From contig SMSO01000032.1 in the NCBI GenBank assembly GCA_004764695.1, forward strand, positions 3,950,983 through 4,014,982: DNA of 64,000 nt. Direction: 5' to 3'. The stretch is from Schizochytrium sp. TIO01 (taxonomy: Eukaryota > Sar > Bigyra > Thraustochytrida > Thraustochytriidae). The stretch's first letter is position 1. Every line of letters begins with the position of its first letter. The position numbers were made by a program, and so were the translations under genes. Shown here piece by piece: positions 10,834 to 21,633 of the stretch. The notes under the pieces were generated by a model, which was given only the letters and a program-made list of their open reading frames with translations, searched no databases and was not told the DNA's origin.

Positions 10834-12312
10834 TTAAAGGGCTACAAACTCATCATTTTCGAAGAGGTATTCTTGAAACTTCTCGGTTACTTCTACCTCC
10901 ACTTCCGCTGTGCTGAGAATATATCGGCGAAATAAGGAATAACCTTCGCTTCTATCTAAACGTTGGGTCTCCAAGAGCTCAAAGTGAGGCATATGAGAGT
11001 CCGCTGTACCTGGTTTTCCAAAAATTGCACCGATATCATGCGGGCCAGTTTTCATTTTTTGGTTAAGAGCCTCTGACTTAACTCGAATCTGACTTTCTGC
11101 ATCGCAAAGAACCTCCCCGCGGCCACCACGAAGTTGTGCATGCCTGTAAAACTCTGCGAGAAATTCACTTTCTTCATCCTCCTGCTCCAGTTGCAATTGA
11201 CTCTGGTTACCTCCCTTTGTCTGTGGGCGACCTGCTTCCAAAACATGAACGTCAACAGGCTCATTAAGAAAGCTAGACAGGAGGCGCTGAACATTGCCGT
11301 TAGCTGTGAGCAAGACACGTTCGAATGGCCGGAAACGGCCATCGTGAACGTTGACCGATGTACTCGTACCAGCCATCACGTCACCATAGTGGTTAGGTAC
11401 ACTTTTTGGGACATCAGGCAAATCATTGGCCTCCTCTGATTCCCCCGCATCTGATGATGACTCTCCTTCAAGAAGTGCTGGGTTACGCTCGTCGATGTCG
11501 TTGGAATGATCTGCAACGGGCCAAACTTGCTTGGGGAAAGCAGGACTTGGTAGTGCACTAATGTCAAGAACCTCCCGAATTTCACACATAATTCCCTCGC
11601 CAGAAAGAGTATACAGCCGATCAATTTTATCGTCGCCCATCGTCGCCAGGGAGAGAAGCTTGTACGCTGGAAGCATATCAAATTGGCGAAACAGCTGACC
11701 AATGCCTACTCGGCCAGAACTCACTGCATCAATCAGTTCAGGGTTTTCCAAAGTCACTGTACTATCTGCAATTCCAAAGCGAGAGTCATCACACCATAAC
11801 TCAACGCTTCGATCATACACAACCTTTGTGTCTGAAGATTGGTTCTTGTCAACTTCATTCTTAGTGACACGAACTGTAACTCCGCGATTGCACCAACTGC
11901 TCACAATCCGTTGCAAGTTTCCATTTGCAGTGGCTAAAATTCTCTCAAGCGGAGCCAATGTCTTGGCCACCTGAGACGGCAGGAATGGAGACCCACCTCC
12001 ATAGCCAAACGTCTGCGACGTACAATTTCTGCGCAGACCCTTGTATTCCACCAGTCTTTCATTAGTATTCGAAGCTCCATCCAATCCATTTCCAGCTCCC
12101 CCAGTATTAACGTCTAGCTCACTCTCGCCGGTGCTTTGATGTTCATTGCCTTTATTGTCAGATGTCTTGTCAGTATTTGTGAAGCCCTGGCCGGCGCCCA
12201 TCAGGTCACCGAAGTGGTGATGTTGACCTTTTCCATCAGAGAAGCTTGCATCTTCCGCCTTTGGAGCTGCTCGAGATGCAAAGTTATCTTCTCCGCCCCT
12301 GTCACTACTCAT
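10834..12312 (-). CDS. Tandem chorismate-lyase-like (UbiC-fold) domain protein
   Basis: The 492-residue product contains a duplicated domain. Copy A (about residues 120-250) begins LERILATANGNLQR, and copy B (about 325-490) begins FERVLLTANGNVQR. Both have a conserved Gly-Ile/Ala-Gly-Gln/Ala-Leu/Ile-Phe step (IGQLFR, IGAIFG) and later a strand such as LFRRYILS. The order ANGNxQR - strand - IGxxF - RxYxLS resembles the chorismate lyase/UTRA fold (UbiC ends with GRRS...L). A short H-F/Y-G-D-L/V-M motif precedes each copy. Assignment to that fold is tentative and no catalytic role is claimed. The linkers are acidic and disordered. I use the ATG at 12312; an upstream in-frame GTG at 12405 also keeps the frame open, and two tiny upstream frames (ATGs at 12418 and 12410) precede it. 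Confidence 0.7.
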   Translation of the reverse strand: MSSDRGGEDNFASRAAPKAEDASFSDGKGQHHHFGDLMGAGQGFTNTDKTSDNKGNEHQSTGESELDVNTGGAGNGLDGASNTNERLVEYKGLRRNCTSQTFGYGGGSPFLPSQVAKTLAPLERILATANGNLQRIVSSWCNRGVTVRVTKNEVDKNQSSDTKVVYDRSVELWCDDSRFGIADSTVTLENPELIDAVSSGRVGIGQLFRQFDMLPAYKLLSLATMGDDKIDRLYTLSGEGIMCEIREVLDISALPSPAFPKQVWPVADHSNDIDERNPALLEGESSSDAGESEEANDLPDVPKSVPNHYGDVMAGTSTSVNVHDGRFRPFERVLLTANGNVQRLLSSFLNEPVDVHVLEAGRPQTKGGNQSQLQLEQEDEESEFLAEFYRHAQLRGGRGEVLCDAESQIRVKSEALNQKMKTGPHDIGAIFGKPGTADSHMPHFELLETQRLDRSEGYSLFRRYILSTAEVEVEVTEKFQEYLFENDEFVAL

Positions 12313-14720
12313 CGTGGCTTCTCGACGCAATTTCTGAGTTGTCACCGATCCTCTTCGAGGTCTGTCGTCTCTAACTCTGCCATTTCTTTGTGCCGCTAGC
12401 AGCACATCATCTTACCATGGTCCGCTTGAGTTAAACAAAAAGAAGGAAAACCAAGTAGAACCTACTTAAGCCTTTGGCTATGAGTTAACATGCTCACGAC
12501 ACATTAAGCAATCATTTTCCAAATAGTTTCATAGGAGCGTCATCGTGACGACGGCATCTCGACCATGCTCAGCGCATCAGAGAAGATCGCAAAGCCTGTA
12601 TCATAAGCTGATTTACACTTCGAGTGGACGAAACTATCTTTTCATATGCTCTGTAGCGGTACGTTAATGCTTCAAGTTATTTGGGTTGCCTCGGCATCTT
12701 GGACCGGAGTTTGTGGCATGCGAGCTCTTTCTTTCAGTGACGAAGAAAATAATTTTGATTCTAGTTTCGTCTTTTTAGTTAGAATCGAAAATCTGTGGCT
12801 CGCGTGGTTCACTTGGTGATCGTAGCCTGCTATCACCAACTCAGGCCCAACCTCAGGATGTACTACAATGGCTCAACGCTGTCTTCTCGCATTAGTTGCC
12901 CCTCATGCAGCTAGCGTTGAAGGTCGACCACGAATTGCGTTTTTACGGCATGCAGTTTGCTAGTAGTCACCAGAGACCTTTTCCGTGCATGTGTCTCACG
13001 TGTTTCATAGAAAAGACAAACCAGGGATATTAAGAGTTTAAGTAGAACTGACCCGCCTGCAATCCACGTGGACCATGGCCACTATCGTCGTTCATCTTCA
13101 AATTCGTTATAAACAGATGTATATAGAGGAAAATTTCAACACAATCAAGCGTGCTTGAGGTGGTCAGAAGCGAATAAGAAATGCCAAGGTTGCTGTATTA
13201 TTGCGCATCCAGTCGGCAGCAATACGGACCAAGGTCTAGAGGGGTACTCCAAGATAATTACAAAGTATTTATCGCATCCGTTTGGGAGATTGCGCTCTTT
13301 TGCGCGGATTGGAATCGATGAAGCCACACCCAAATCGATTCATGACTACCCAACCTCTATGAAAAGCCCCCAGCAAATAGGTTCATTTGTAAAACGAGAC
13401 AAAATGTCACCACACATGTCTTCTAATGTGCCACGACGCCAAATAATTGGCAGAACTAACCACACAAGATTAAGCTAAGCTTAATGTCACCAGTAGATTT
13501 TTTTTAAATTGTACACGATAACCATTTGGTCTTTTTGTTTCTGTGGTTTTACTGTCGATACTGGCTTTACTATTTGAAAAAGTACACTTCACAGTTAAAA
13601 CCCTAAGGGGAAATGAAAAGTGGCTGGCTGCAGTCTTGCTGGGGTTTTCAACTTCCTAGATTTAGAAGTGCCACATAGATCATAGGCACCTGCTAAATCG
13701 ATTCACACCAATTATAGTCTACTAGGCACGATCTCGTGATGAATCACTTTGTTTAAGTTCTTGCCTTTGATGACTAGGTGCATTTAGAGTGTAGTAAGCT
13801 TTAATAGCATCGCTCGATCGACCTCCTTGATTCTCAAGCTTGCGGGTACGAAGAACTTCGAGACATATTGGGCGGCCACGTACACTGGGTAGTACACGGG
13901 TCAAAAGATCATGCTTGTAGATAGCCTTACGTAAATCTAACTACATAATGGATTGATCATAGTCATACTCTCAGAAAGCAAACAAGCGTAGCGTTTGGAA
14001 CCAAGATTCAAGCAGCGTGCAATCGACGCACTTTCTGGAATCCACTCGCACGATATTGCACACTGGGTAGAACCAAGCCTATTAGGAGCCTGGTTCATCA
14101 TTCTGAGTCGGATAAGTTCTTTTTAATGAACTCTGGCCATATGATTCTTACGTGACAAGGGTGGGTGTGACGTGAGATACTTTGAACGAGCGGATTGGAA
14201 ATTGCAGCAGCTTGAGTCACCCTTCCAGAATGACTCAGAGATTGATTTGATCTGGATAGCTTACTATTTCAATGTCAGTTACAAAGCACATGGCTCTTAG
14301 ATCCATTGCAAGTGTTGTCGTTCTAAAAGGAAGGTTTTCAAGCAATCCCAGATATCGGGCATGTTGTACTACTATTTTTCGCCAAAATTCGTCATCCTTC
14401 AAGTAGGTAGCTAGTTAGCTGCAATTTTCGAGCCAAGACAAAGGGCTATAGATACATGTAGGTAAAATGCTAGTCCTCACCCATCCGAGCGAGGGAGGCA
14501 AGGTGTGCACCTGTGTTGTCTCGGATTATTGAATCAATGGATCATTTGTTGCTGCTTGGTGAACTGTGCAGTGATGAAAGAACCGCAGTAGTTCTTAAAT
14601 AAGGATCCGAATCGCGATCACTTCGCTTAGCATAGACAGCTTTGGCTGTCTGGAAATCCAAAACCATTGGATTTGGCAAGCCTTTGGTGTGGGGGGTTAG
14701 ACCCAAGGGTGCGGAGTGCC
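12313..14720. other. Divergent intergenic region, no gene seen
   Basis: About 2.4 kb with mixed composition and no convincing coding frame on either strand. A short imperfect hairpin with 7-8 bp arms occurs at 12813-12839. I see no RNA gene, transposon or long repeat. Confidence 0.55.
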
Positions 14721-15329
14721 ATGTGGCAGACGCCGTGTGCCCTGGGGCTCGCTTTTGCACAACTAACTCTTGCTGCGTCTACAATGGTGATACTGTTGGC
14801 AGCAGAAACAAAGGCATGGAACACTGTAGAGGGTGTATTGTCGTTTCTCGCGACAGCTGCAGGCTTGCTCGTGTTTGGGCTCTTGTGTTGGGCTGGCCAT
14901 CGAAGCTCGCGTCCAGGATTTGCTTCACTTTGTGGATTTTTGGCCTGTGAAGTAGTCGCATTGGCAGCCTGCATTGCGCTCGGTGTCCTTTGCATCCTCC
15001 TCCTTTCCATGAAGGACCGTGTTGATACATTATTTGTTTCTGGAGAAGCAAGTTTTGGTGTATGGCGCGTCCGTTCGCAAGCTGCTCTTATTGCGGTGAC
15101 GGTGATCGCATTACTAAATGCTCTCTTTGGAATCTTAGTGAGCCGATTTGGTGTTCAGGTCTTACGCGAGCGCGTGCATGAAGAGATGCTTGCGAAAGCG
15201 ATTGCACGTGGACGCAACCCATCGGTGATTGACTTTGATGATTACTTGTCTGGCTTTCCATACCATGACTCAAATTCAACCGCAGCGACCGAAATGACGA
15301 TGCCTGCTAAGGCGCTTGCCAATGTTTAA
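14721..15329 (+). CDS. Tetraspan membrane protein, unknown function
   Basis: The 202-residue product has four hydrophobic helices: about residues 5-30 (CALGLAFAQLTLAASTMVIL), 40-62 (VLSFLATAAGLLVFGLLCW), 73-97 (LACEVVALAACIALGVLCIL) and 120-145 (LIAVTVIALLNALFGILVS). The charged C-terminal tail is about 55 residues and starts with RERVHEEMLAKAIARG. The topology (both ends probably cytosolic) resembles tetraspan families, but no Cys-Cys-Gly signature is present in the second loop, so it is not a canonical tetraspanin. The ATG at 14721 precedes the first helix directly; 18 more codons are open upstream but only to a TTG. Convergent with the DUF1279 gene. Confidence 0.65.
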   Translation: MWQTPCALGLAFAQLTLAASTMVILLAAETKAWNTVEGVLSFLATAAGLLVFGLLCWAGHRSSRPGFASLCGFLACEVVALAACIALGVLCILLLSMKDRVDTLFVSGEASFGVWRVRSQAALIAVTVIALLNALFGILVSRFGVQVLRERVHEEMLAKAIARGRNPSVIDFDDYLSGFPYHDSNSTAATEMTMPAKALANV

Positions 15330-16147
15330 AGTAGAAACTTGTAGTATCAAGAATAGGAAGCCTCCACTGGCACTGTACATGCAACTCCCTGCCCAAAGTC
15401 TGAAACTATCTACTCATCGTATTTCGGCTATGAACTCTTGGAGGTTGGAAACGACATTCTATGCTCCTTTCCATGCACTGATATAAGGATGCGTCTTAAA
15501 AAAGTTAGTCAAGGTTCCAACATGCAGACAACTACATGAATGAACAGTTTCTAGACCGTTTATGCCTACGCTTACATCTGCATGGAATGTTATACGCAGA
15601 ACCAAAACGAATCGCAGCGTATTAGAAGAAAACATTCACTTCTGCATGCTCAATGTTCTGTTTCATACCACGGCCTATCCCTCTCCTCAACTCAATATTA
15701 AAACTCAAAGATCCTTTCCAAAAAAAGAACTATTAAAGACCGTTTGATTAATTTAGTTATTTCAGTATGATATATAATTAAATTTGCATCAGATCTAGCG
15801 CTTAGAAAGACACGGAAGGAAAAGGAAGTGGTAGGAGAACCTCTCGCTTTTGTAAAATGCTTGAATGAATTGTAGCATCAAGCTTCCAGCTACTGTTTAA
15901 AGATGGGCGAGTGCTGCGACGCACACGAGTCATATCTTTTTGAGAGTGAGCAAGTTCTAAAATGATAACTATGACACATATAAATTATCGATAGGATCAT
16001 TTCGGACATACAGGAAAGTGAACAAAGACTAGAAAGTAGGGCGGTAGGAAAGGTAACAGGTTTTAAAGGAAAAAGAGAGAAACCATCATGAAGAAGCTAA
16101 AGGAGACAATTATAGTATGGTAGAGGGAATTTTTGGAGTTTGATCCT

Positions 16148-16205
16148 CCATCGTCATCATCATCATCGTTATCATCATCATCCAAAACGTCATCATCATC
16201 GTTAC
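16148..16205. repeat. CAT/ATC-rich microsatellite
   Basis: The stretch is built from imperfect TCA/ATC units (CATCATCATCATCG and related). It lies between the stop codons of two convergent genes. Confidence 0.85.
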
Positions 16206-16267
16206 TTGCAGGTGCTAGGACTGGGCGTTGTATTTGCTCGCCACCAATTTACCACAAATAGTTATAG

Positions 16268-16298
<31 letters not shown>
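16268..16298. repeat. (TAC)n microsatellite, about 10 copies
   Basis: A pure TAC trinucleotide array in the 3' intergenic DNA before the DUF1279 gene. Length polymorphism is expected. Confidence 0.95.
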
Positions 16299-16300
<2 letters not shown>

Positions 16301-16539
16301 ATGTGTGTCACGCCAACCCTCTAAATGTAATTTTCCTGTTTTGATGAAGAGTGATTGTCACCTGCATATTTGTAGAGAATAGAGTGTACATGGTAAAAAA
16401 TGGTCACCTGGAAACACATGGTCGAAGACTTGTCTTCAAAGGAAACACAAGTTTTCAATATTCTTAAAGACCAGGCGGCTGCAACCGACTGCGAACGCAT
16501 GTCTTCATAGACACAAAGATTGCATCATCGTATGGAAAT

Positions 16540-17403
16540 TCACTCGCTCTGAGTGTCCGTCTTCTTTGGCGCCCATCCAATGGTGCGCGCAACAGAAGGA
16601 GTAATACTCAGCGCAACCACCAAGCGGATGGGTTCAGTAAACTTGGTAAGGATCCACGCAAGTGCGAAGTTGCCGGCGCGCGGGTTAATGCGATCCATGT
16701 CCACAAAATTGTTCAGGCCAGTACTCTTGAGCATGGAAATGGCATCTCCAGCACCCACAACGTCAAGTTCGACAAGACCATACAAAAGACCAAGCGTGCC
16801 TACGTAGATACCACCATAAGTGCCAATCGCAACTGGACCATAGTCCCTCATGAGTTGCTTGATCTTGCTCACAGGAACCTTGTCGATGGCAGCCTGGGCC
16901 TCGTCTCGCATATCAGAAGCCTTATCAGAAGCCTTATCCATGGCAACTTGGGCGCTGTCTTTCATGTTTGTTGCCATTTCCTGCGCATTATCACGCACAT
17001 TTGTGGCAAAATCTTGGGCGCGCTCAGACATGGTTTGGTTCGGGTCGGTGCCATCGCCTGTTGTTTGTGAAGCTGATTTAGTATCCTGAGCCTTATCTTC
17101 TTTTGATGGAGATTTAGGCGCAGTAGAAAAGAGTCGAGGCCGAAAAGACCCACCACAAGCTGCTGCGAAAGCCTGCGGAATTGCGATTTCGGGGGTCCAA
17201 AATTGGTTGTTCATGTTGTTATTACTGGTCACGAACATCGAGGACTTTTTAACGCGGTCCACCTCCGTAACCAGTTCAGCCAGCACCGGGCGGGCCCGGT
17301 GTGAGAGGTTGCTCACGCTACGCTTTTGCGACCTCAACGAAGCTGCAGAGATGGTCTTTGCGCTCAGGCCTGCAGCCACGAAGACCTTGCGCGGCGTGCT
17401 CAT
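16540..17403 (-). CDS. DUF1279 (FAM210-like) mitochondrial membrane protein
   Basis: The product has 287 residues. The first 90 are rich in Arg, Ser and Ala with few acidic residues, as expected of a mitochondrial presequence. Residues 125-175 are amphipathic helix in 11-residue units (AQDFATNVRDN, AQEMATNMKDS, AQVAMDKASDK), like LEA/apolipoprotein helices. The DUF1279 domain is at about 178-277: KIKQLMRDYGPVAIGTY, a Gly-rich membrane helix (GIYVGTLGLLYGLVEL) and FALAWILTKFTEPIR followed by a second helix and SVARTIGW. FAM210 proteins act at the inner mitochondrial membrane in mitochondrial protein homeostasis; the exact role here is inferred from the family. The start ATG at 17403 fits the presequence. 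Confidence 0.88.
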   Translation of the reverse strand: MSTPRKVFVAAGLSAKTISAASLRSQKRSVSNLSHRARPVLAELVTEVDRVKKSSMFVTSNNNMNNQFWTPEIAIPQAFAAACGGSFRPRLFSTAPKSPSKEDKAQDTKSASQTTGDGTDPNQTMSERAQDFATNVRDNAQEMATNMKDSAQVAMDKASDKASDMRDEAQAAIDKVPVSKIKQLMRDYGPVAIGTYGGIYVGTLGLLYGLVELDVVGAGDAISMLKSTGLNNFVDMDRINPRAGNFALAWILTKFTEPIRLVVALSITPSVARTIGWAPKKTDTQSE

Positions 17404-19740
17404 GGTTCTCGAAATGCTATTGGACGATATTAAAGTTTGCGAGGCCTCTCCAACTCAAAGCTTGGTCTTCCAGCCCACTTCCTCGCTCGAGACGCAGCCA
17501 AGCAATGAGCTCTCGCCAGCTACGGGCTTTCTCAAACCCCAGAATGGTTTATTGCTTGCTCGCGGCGCCAAGTTTGCGCGACGAGGAGGAGGAGGACCTG
17601 CACAAATGGGATTGCTTGATTTATTGCAGTACCTCTTCAGTGAGTAAAACAGGAGTCATGGGCATGAATCTCTGACCACAGCCTATTTCGCCGCCACTAC
17701 AATAACATCCCCTTTATCCGTCCCCTCAGTTGCAACTACTCTACTTTACTCCTTAATGTGCGCTATTTACAAGTCAGACTACAATAATCTTGACTTTGAT
17801 TCACTGCCACTTTAAGGTGAGGCTCTCCAGAAGTTTAGCCGGCACCTGTTGTAAATCCCCGATGCCTCTTACTTCTTCGTTTTTTCGTTTTTTTCTTCTT
17901 TTTTCTTTACTTTTACTGGCCTAGGGGTTTTAGCTAAGCCTTTGATAGCCAGAGGAGGGTTTTCTTCTTTTCTTCTTTTCTTCATTTCTTCTTTCTCCTC
18001 TCCTTAAAAAGGAAGTGCCATGAAGAGCAGTGAAATCCGAGAGGGAAATCCTTTGCTCGACTAAATAATATATGATTTATTCTTTCAGTGCCCAGGTTCT
18101 TTCACGTTAGCGTTGTGATCTTCTGCGAGGAATCTGCGTGCAAGTTCCTCGCCCCATCTGAAGAACCCACCGGGTTCTGAAAACGAATGTCGCAGCGTAT
18201 GGGTCCTAAAACTCTCGTTTCGCATGCATGATGAAGGCTCCACTCGGAGTTTTCTGGCTCCGCGTAATGCTCCTTAAGACCTGGATGCGAATTAGGACTT
18301 AGCTGCAGTAAATGCACTTGACGACATTGTAACTTAATTCTGCGTTACCTCGCACTCTCACGATTGTCATCGACTTCAACTGAAGATCTCGACGCTCACG
18401 TTATTGTTACTGCTGCTGTTGCGAGCACTAAGAAGTGAAGTGTATAGTACGCGAAGTCGTTGATCATAGCTGTTGCCCGGCATAAATGGATATACTCGAG
18501 AAGAATAAACACAAATATCGAGACCCGGATCATAGTGTTGCAACATTCCCAGCAAAGTTTGAAGCTGAAGACGAAGCAAACTAAGAATCTAATAATTAGT
18601 CATCAGACACCCCGAAATGATCCTGTGTCCTACCTGGTTTGTCTAAACTTCTACTTCACCGGTTTCCTTGGGCTGAAGCTATAGGTTTGACTAGCTCGAT
18701 TTCGTGAGTTTGTTTGTCTGGTGCGAGTTATGGAAGCTCACGGCCTTGCACAGCTGCGCTCATTTTACTGCATGTGACGAGTATGCTTGTAATCTTTCTT
18801 TTGACTCCCTATATTTTAATACAAAAAGGAAATCACCCTAAGGACGCTTCTATGAGTCATGGCGAAGAATCAAATCAATCCTTATTTCAGATCCAGTTAA
18901 TGATAAACCTGGGCCCGAAAGACAAATTATGAACGATGTTTAAAAGTGCTATTCTATTTGCAGCTGACGCCTGAGAGTATAAAGCGGTGCATAACGAAAG
19001 AACATTGCGTGGTGAGTTTTTTTCCGAAACTTCAGCATTTCTTCAGTATTTCTATGAACATACCCTTTCGAACAAGTACTATCTACTTTCTGAATTAACC
19101 CTCGCTTTGCTTGAAAAGGCCCGAAGTCAGACAATTAATGCACCTCTTCAATGCAATACTTCAATAGTAATATGCTAGAAATACTTAACTGATTCGAAAA
19201 GAAATACCTACTGTTGGTATAACGGATAGGTGTGTGCCGGAAAATTGCATCTCTGGTTAACCTTGAACACCTACCTAAAATGCATGTGTAGCACAGGCAT
19301 GCCCTGACAAATGTTTTGCACTACTTCTTATGACGAAGCAGATGTCTATAGTAGGGATTGTGTAGCTGTAACTATAAAATCGATATTCTCTAGCTCAGCT
19401 GATTAATTTTCTTACATTGATAAACATTTCTCCTTGTGGTTCTATTTTACATCCATCAAGAAAGCTTTACCCTTTCCCACCCCAATAGGCGTAAAAGTAA
19501 CTTGTCGTAAAGGACAGATAGGTGGGGCGCTACTTTACTAACGTTCTTGCATACTTTATGTGAGTGTGGTCTCTATAAGTGAGGATACCAATTTGTGAGG
19601 CTGACTTACAAAGTGCTTTCCCTTGGACAAAACAAACTGCTTGGCGAGGAAGACTCGCCAAACGAAGTAAGGGAGCTGAGTGGCTGGGTAGGTGGCGGTG
19701 CTGCAAGCCAAACCTGGCGGCGGCACCACACGTTTTTGCT
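17404..19740. other. Divergent intergenic region, no gene seen
   Basis: About 2.3 kb. A GC-rich part next to the DUF1279 start (to about 17600) is its likely promoter and 5' untranslated region. A strong pyrimidine tract with TTTTTTC and TTCTTCTTTTC units covers about 17875-18000. The rest is AT-rich. The frame at 19579-19740 is open in phase with the next gene but has no ATG. Confidence 0.55.
17875..18005. repeat. Pyrimidine-rich low-complexity tract
   Basis: CT-rich on the plus strand, with repeated TTCTT and TTTTTTC units. It sits in the divergent promoter space between two genes. Confidence 0.75.
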
Positions 19741-21633
19741 ATGACCCGGTTCTCGCTATTCCCTGGAAGGCACCGCAGCGAGCTTGCCCGGGTGAAAAAG
19801 ACACAAGTGCTGCCGAGATCAGCGCTTGTGGGCGATGTCAGCACTCTACAAGGCACTATCGATCTATCAACGCTGGAGAGCGGGGGGCTAGCTTCTGACC
19901 AAGCAAAGACATCGGCAAAAGGGTGGTGCGATTCACCATTCTTCGAGGGAGACTCGGCTGCGTTGCAAGACAAACAGGGCAAAAAACGCGGTTTGTCACC
20001 GCACAGGGCAACTCTGAGACCAAAAGCATGGCCTATCGTGCTTGCATTCGTAGATTATTTTCAAATACTGGGTATTTTGTGGCGTATGCAAAATCGTTGG
20101 GAGATGCCAAGGTTTTGGCTTAAGCTGTCTTGCCCTTTTCTTATATTCAATTTGGACGGGTGGACCTTTTTGAATTATTTCTTTGCGTTTCCGGAGCTGA
20201 GCTTTCCACTGTATTGGATTGCATGGTTAGTCATTACGTGTGCAATCCTATCTATATGGGTGATGATTGCGGTATACTTTTATCCACTAGGAGCAAGACG
20301 TGAGCTGGAATGTCGTGTCCTCGCGCTTGGGGATCTCTGTATTGCCCCTGCGCTTATTATGCTTTGCGATGCTATTCGCGAGGGACGAAGCTATTTAGGC
20401 TTGCCTACCATTCTTGCAGCTATTTTTGCTGTCCATTGGCAATTCAAACATTCATCTTCGCTTATTCTCAGTGAGAATAAAGAAAAACAGGAGCGTTACT
20501 ATCTTCAAAAAGAAGTTGAGTGGCTTTTGCATATTAACCAAGAATGGGCAGTTGACCACTTTCGGGTTGTGACTCTATTCGTGCATGGCGCGCAGCATAT
20601 GCGTGTTTTTTTGGGCATTTGGAAACTTTGTTTGGTCATCTTGTCTGAAACTTTGATAGACTCCCCTTCACACCTTGCAGTATTACTAAGCGTTATTGCT
20701 TGCTGTGTGGGCATACTGACTATAACCCGGCGTATTTATCGTTTGCGATATGCACACCAAGCTTCTTGTACTTTCTCGTGGGTGATCTTCTTAAACTTCT
20801 ATCTTTCGTCCTTAAGTGCCGCGGGGGTACGTTCGTCTCTTGCTGTTGTATCAGTGCAAACTCCTTTGTTAATCGCCCTTAATGCAGGTGGAATCGGCGC
20901 AGCTCTTTTCATTGTTCCGTTCGCAAGCAAATGCACGAGTAAGTTGAGCGGCCAATTGTTTACTCCGAGTGCCAGGATTCTTGCCTGGCAACTTTGTCAG
21001 CATGAGCAAGGCCGAATGTGGATAAGCGAAGTGCACGCAGCTCGCAAGGCACTTTCCAAATTTCGATTCCTGCCCTCCAAATTATATCCAGTCCATGATG
21101 TATACTTACGTTGCCAACGCCTTAAGACTATGTTGGCACGTGCAGAAGATGCAAACTCCGTATTCGCGAACACTATTGCAGAATGTCTGGATGTTATGTA
21201 TGCAGCTATTGCGGTTAATCGGGGGAAGAGTGTTTATCCACATATCCCGCTGGAAAAGGCTATGCCTCATCTTACAAAACATGCAAACCTTGCAGATCAG
21301 GAGTTAGCTTTAATGAACCCCACGAAGCGACGTATTCTCAATAAGCTACGTTCCTTTGCTTTGTGGACTGGGAGGGTGCAAGGTCAAATTGAAATTTCAG
21401 CTGCAAGCGCCGCTATAGAGTGGAGACGTCTCTTCGCTAGTGCAAACACTGCTTTAAGTGTCAAGAACCCTGACCCAGGACTCCTGCAACGGTTGCGGCG
21501 TCAAATTACGCAGCTGGATATTCATGAAGAAGCAGAGAAGCAGAAAGAGATAGTCAAAGCTATCGATAAGATTCTTGTGTCCCAGTTCCTGATCCCCAAA
21601 GCATCAGCTAGATCAAACATTTCAAGTAGTTAG
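19741..21633 (+). CDS. Polytopic membrane protein, possibly related to protist TRP-like channel domains
   Basis: The 630-residue product begins with a hydrophilic region of about 95 residues, followed by about nine or ten hydrophobic segments between residues 100 and 400 and a long soluble helical C-terminus (about 410-630). The segment VDYFQILGILWRMQNRW, then LIFNLDGWTFLNYFF and LSFPLYWIAW, recalls the membrane domain found at the C-terminus of large protist surface proteins, where a Y/F-x-Q-I/L ... WP ... FNLD ... YW pattern recurs and which is sometimes called TRP-like. That link is tentative; no pore or gating motif is identifiable. The C-terminal region has heptad-like Leu spacing. The start is the first ATG (19741); the frame is open upstream to 19579 without ATG, so an upstream exon is possible. 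Confidence 0.7.
   Translation: MTRFSLFPGRHRSELARVKKTQVLPRSALVGDVSTLQGTIDLSTLESGGLASDQAKTSAKGWCDSPFFEGDSAALQDKQGKKRGLSPHRATLRPKAWPIVLAFVDYFQILGILWRMQNRWEMPRFWLKLSCPFLIFNLDGWTFLNYFFAFPELSFPLYWIAWLVITCAILSIWVMIAVYFYPLGARRELECRVLALGDLCIAPALIMLCDAIREGRSYLGLPTILAAIFAVHWQFKHSSSLILSENKEKQERYYLQKEVEWLLHINQEWAVDHFRVVTLFVHGAQHMRVFLGIWKLCLVILSETLIDSPSHLAVLLSVIACCVGILTITRRIYRLRYAHQASCTFSWVIFLNFYLSSLSAAGVRSSLAVVSVQTPLLIALNAGGIGAALFIVPFASKCTSKLSGQLFTPSARILAWQLCQHEQGRMWISEVHAARKALSKFRFLPSKLYPVHDVYLRCQRLKTMLARAEDANSVFANTIAECLDVMYAAIAVNRGKSVYPHIPLEKAMPHLTKHANLADQELALMNPTKRRILNKLRSFALWTGRVQGQIEISAASAAIEWRRLFASANTALSVKNPDPGLLQRLRRQITQLDIHEEAEKQKEIVKAIDKILVSQFLIPKASARSNISSS

Larger units (their letters stand above)
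15330..16539. other. Convergent 3' region with trinucleotide repeats
   Basis: This 1.2-kb gap is the longest stop-to-stop spacing in the window. It is AT-rich and contains ATC/CAT-rich DNA (about 16148-16205) and a pure TAC array. A short frame here gives a His-rich peptide that simply reflects the CAT repeats. No gene is supported. Confidence 0.6.

Noticed and set aside
16140-16382. His-rich 80-codon frame
   Set aside because: It is a direct translation of the CAT/TAC microsatellites.
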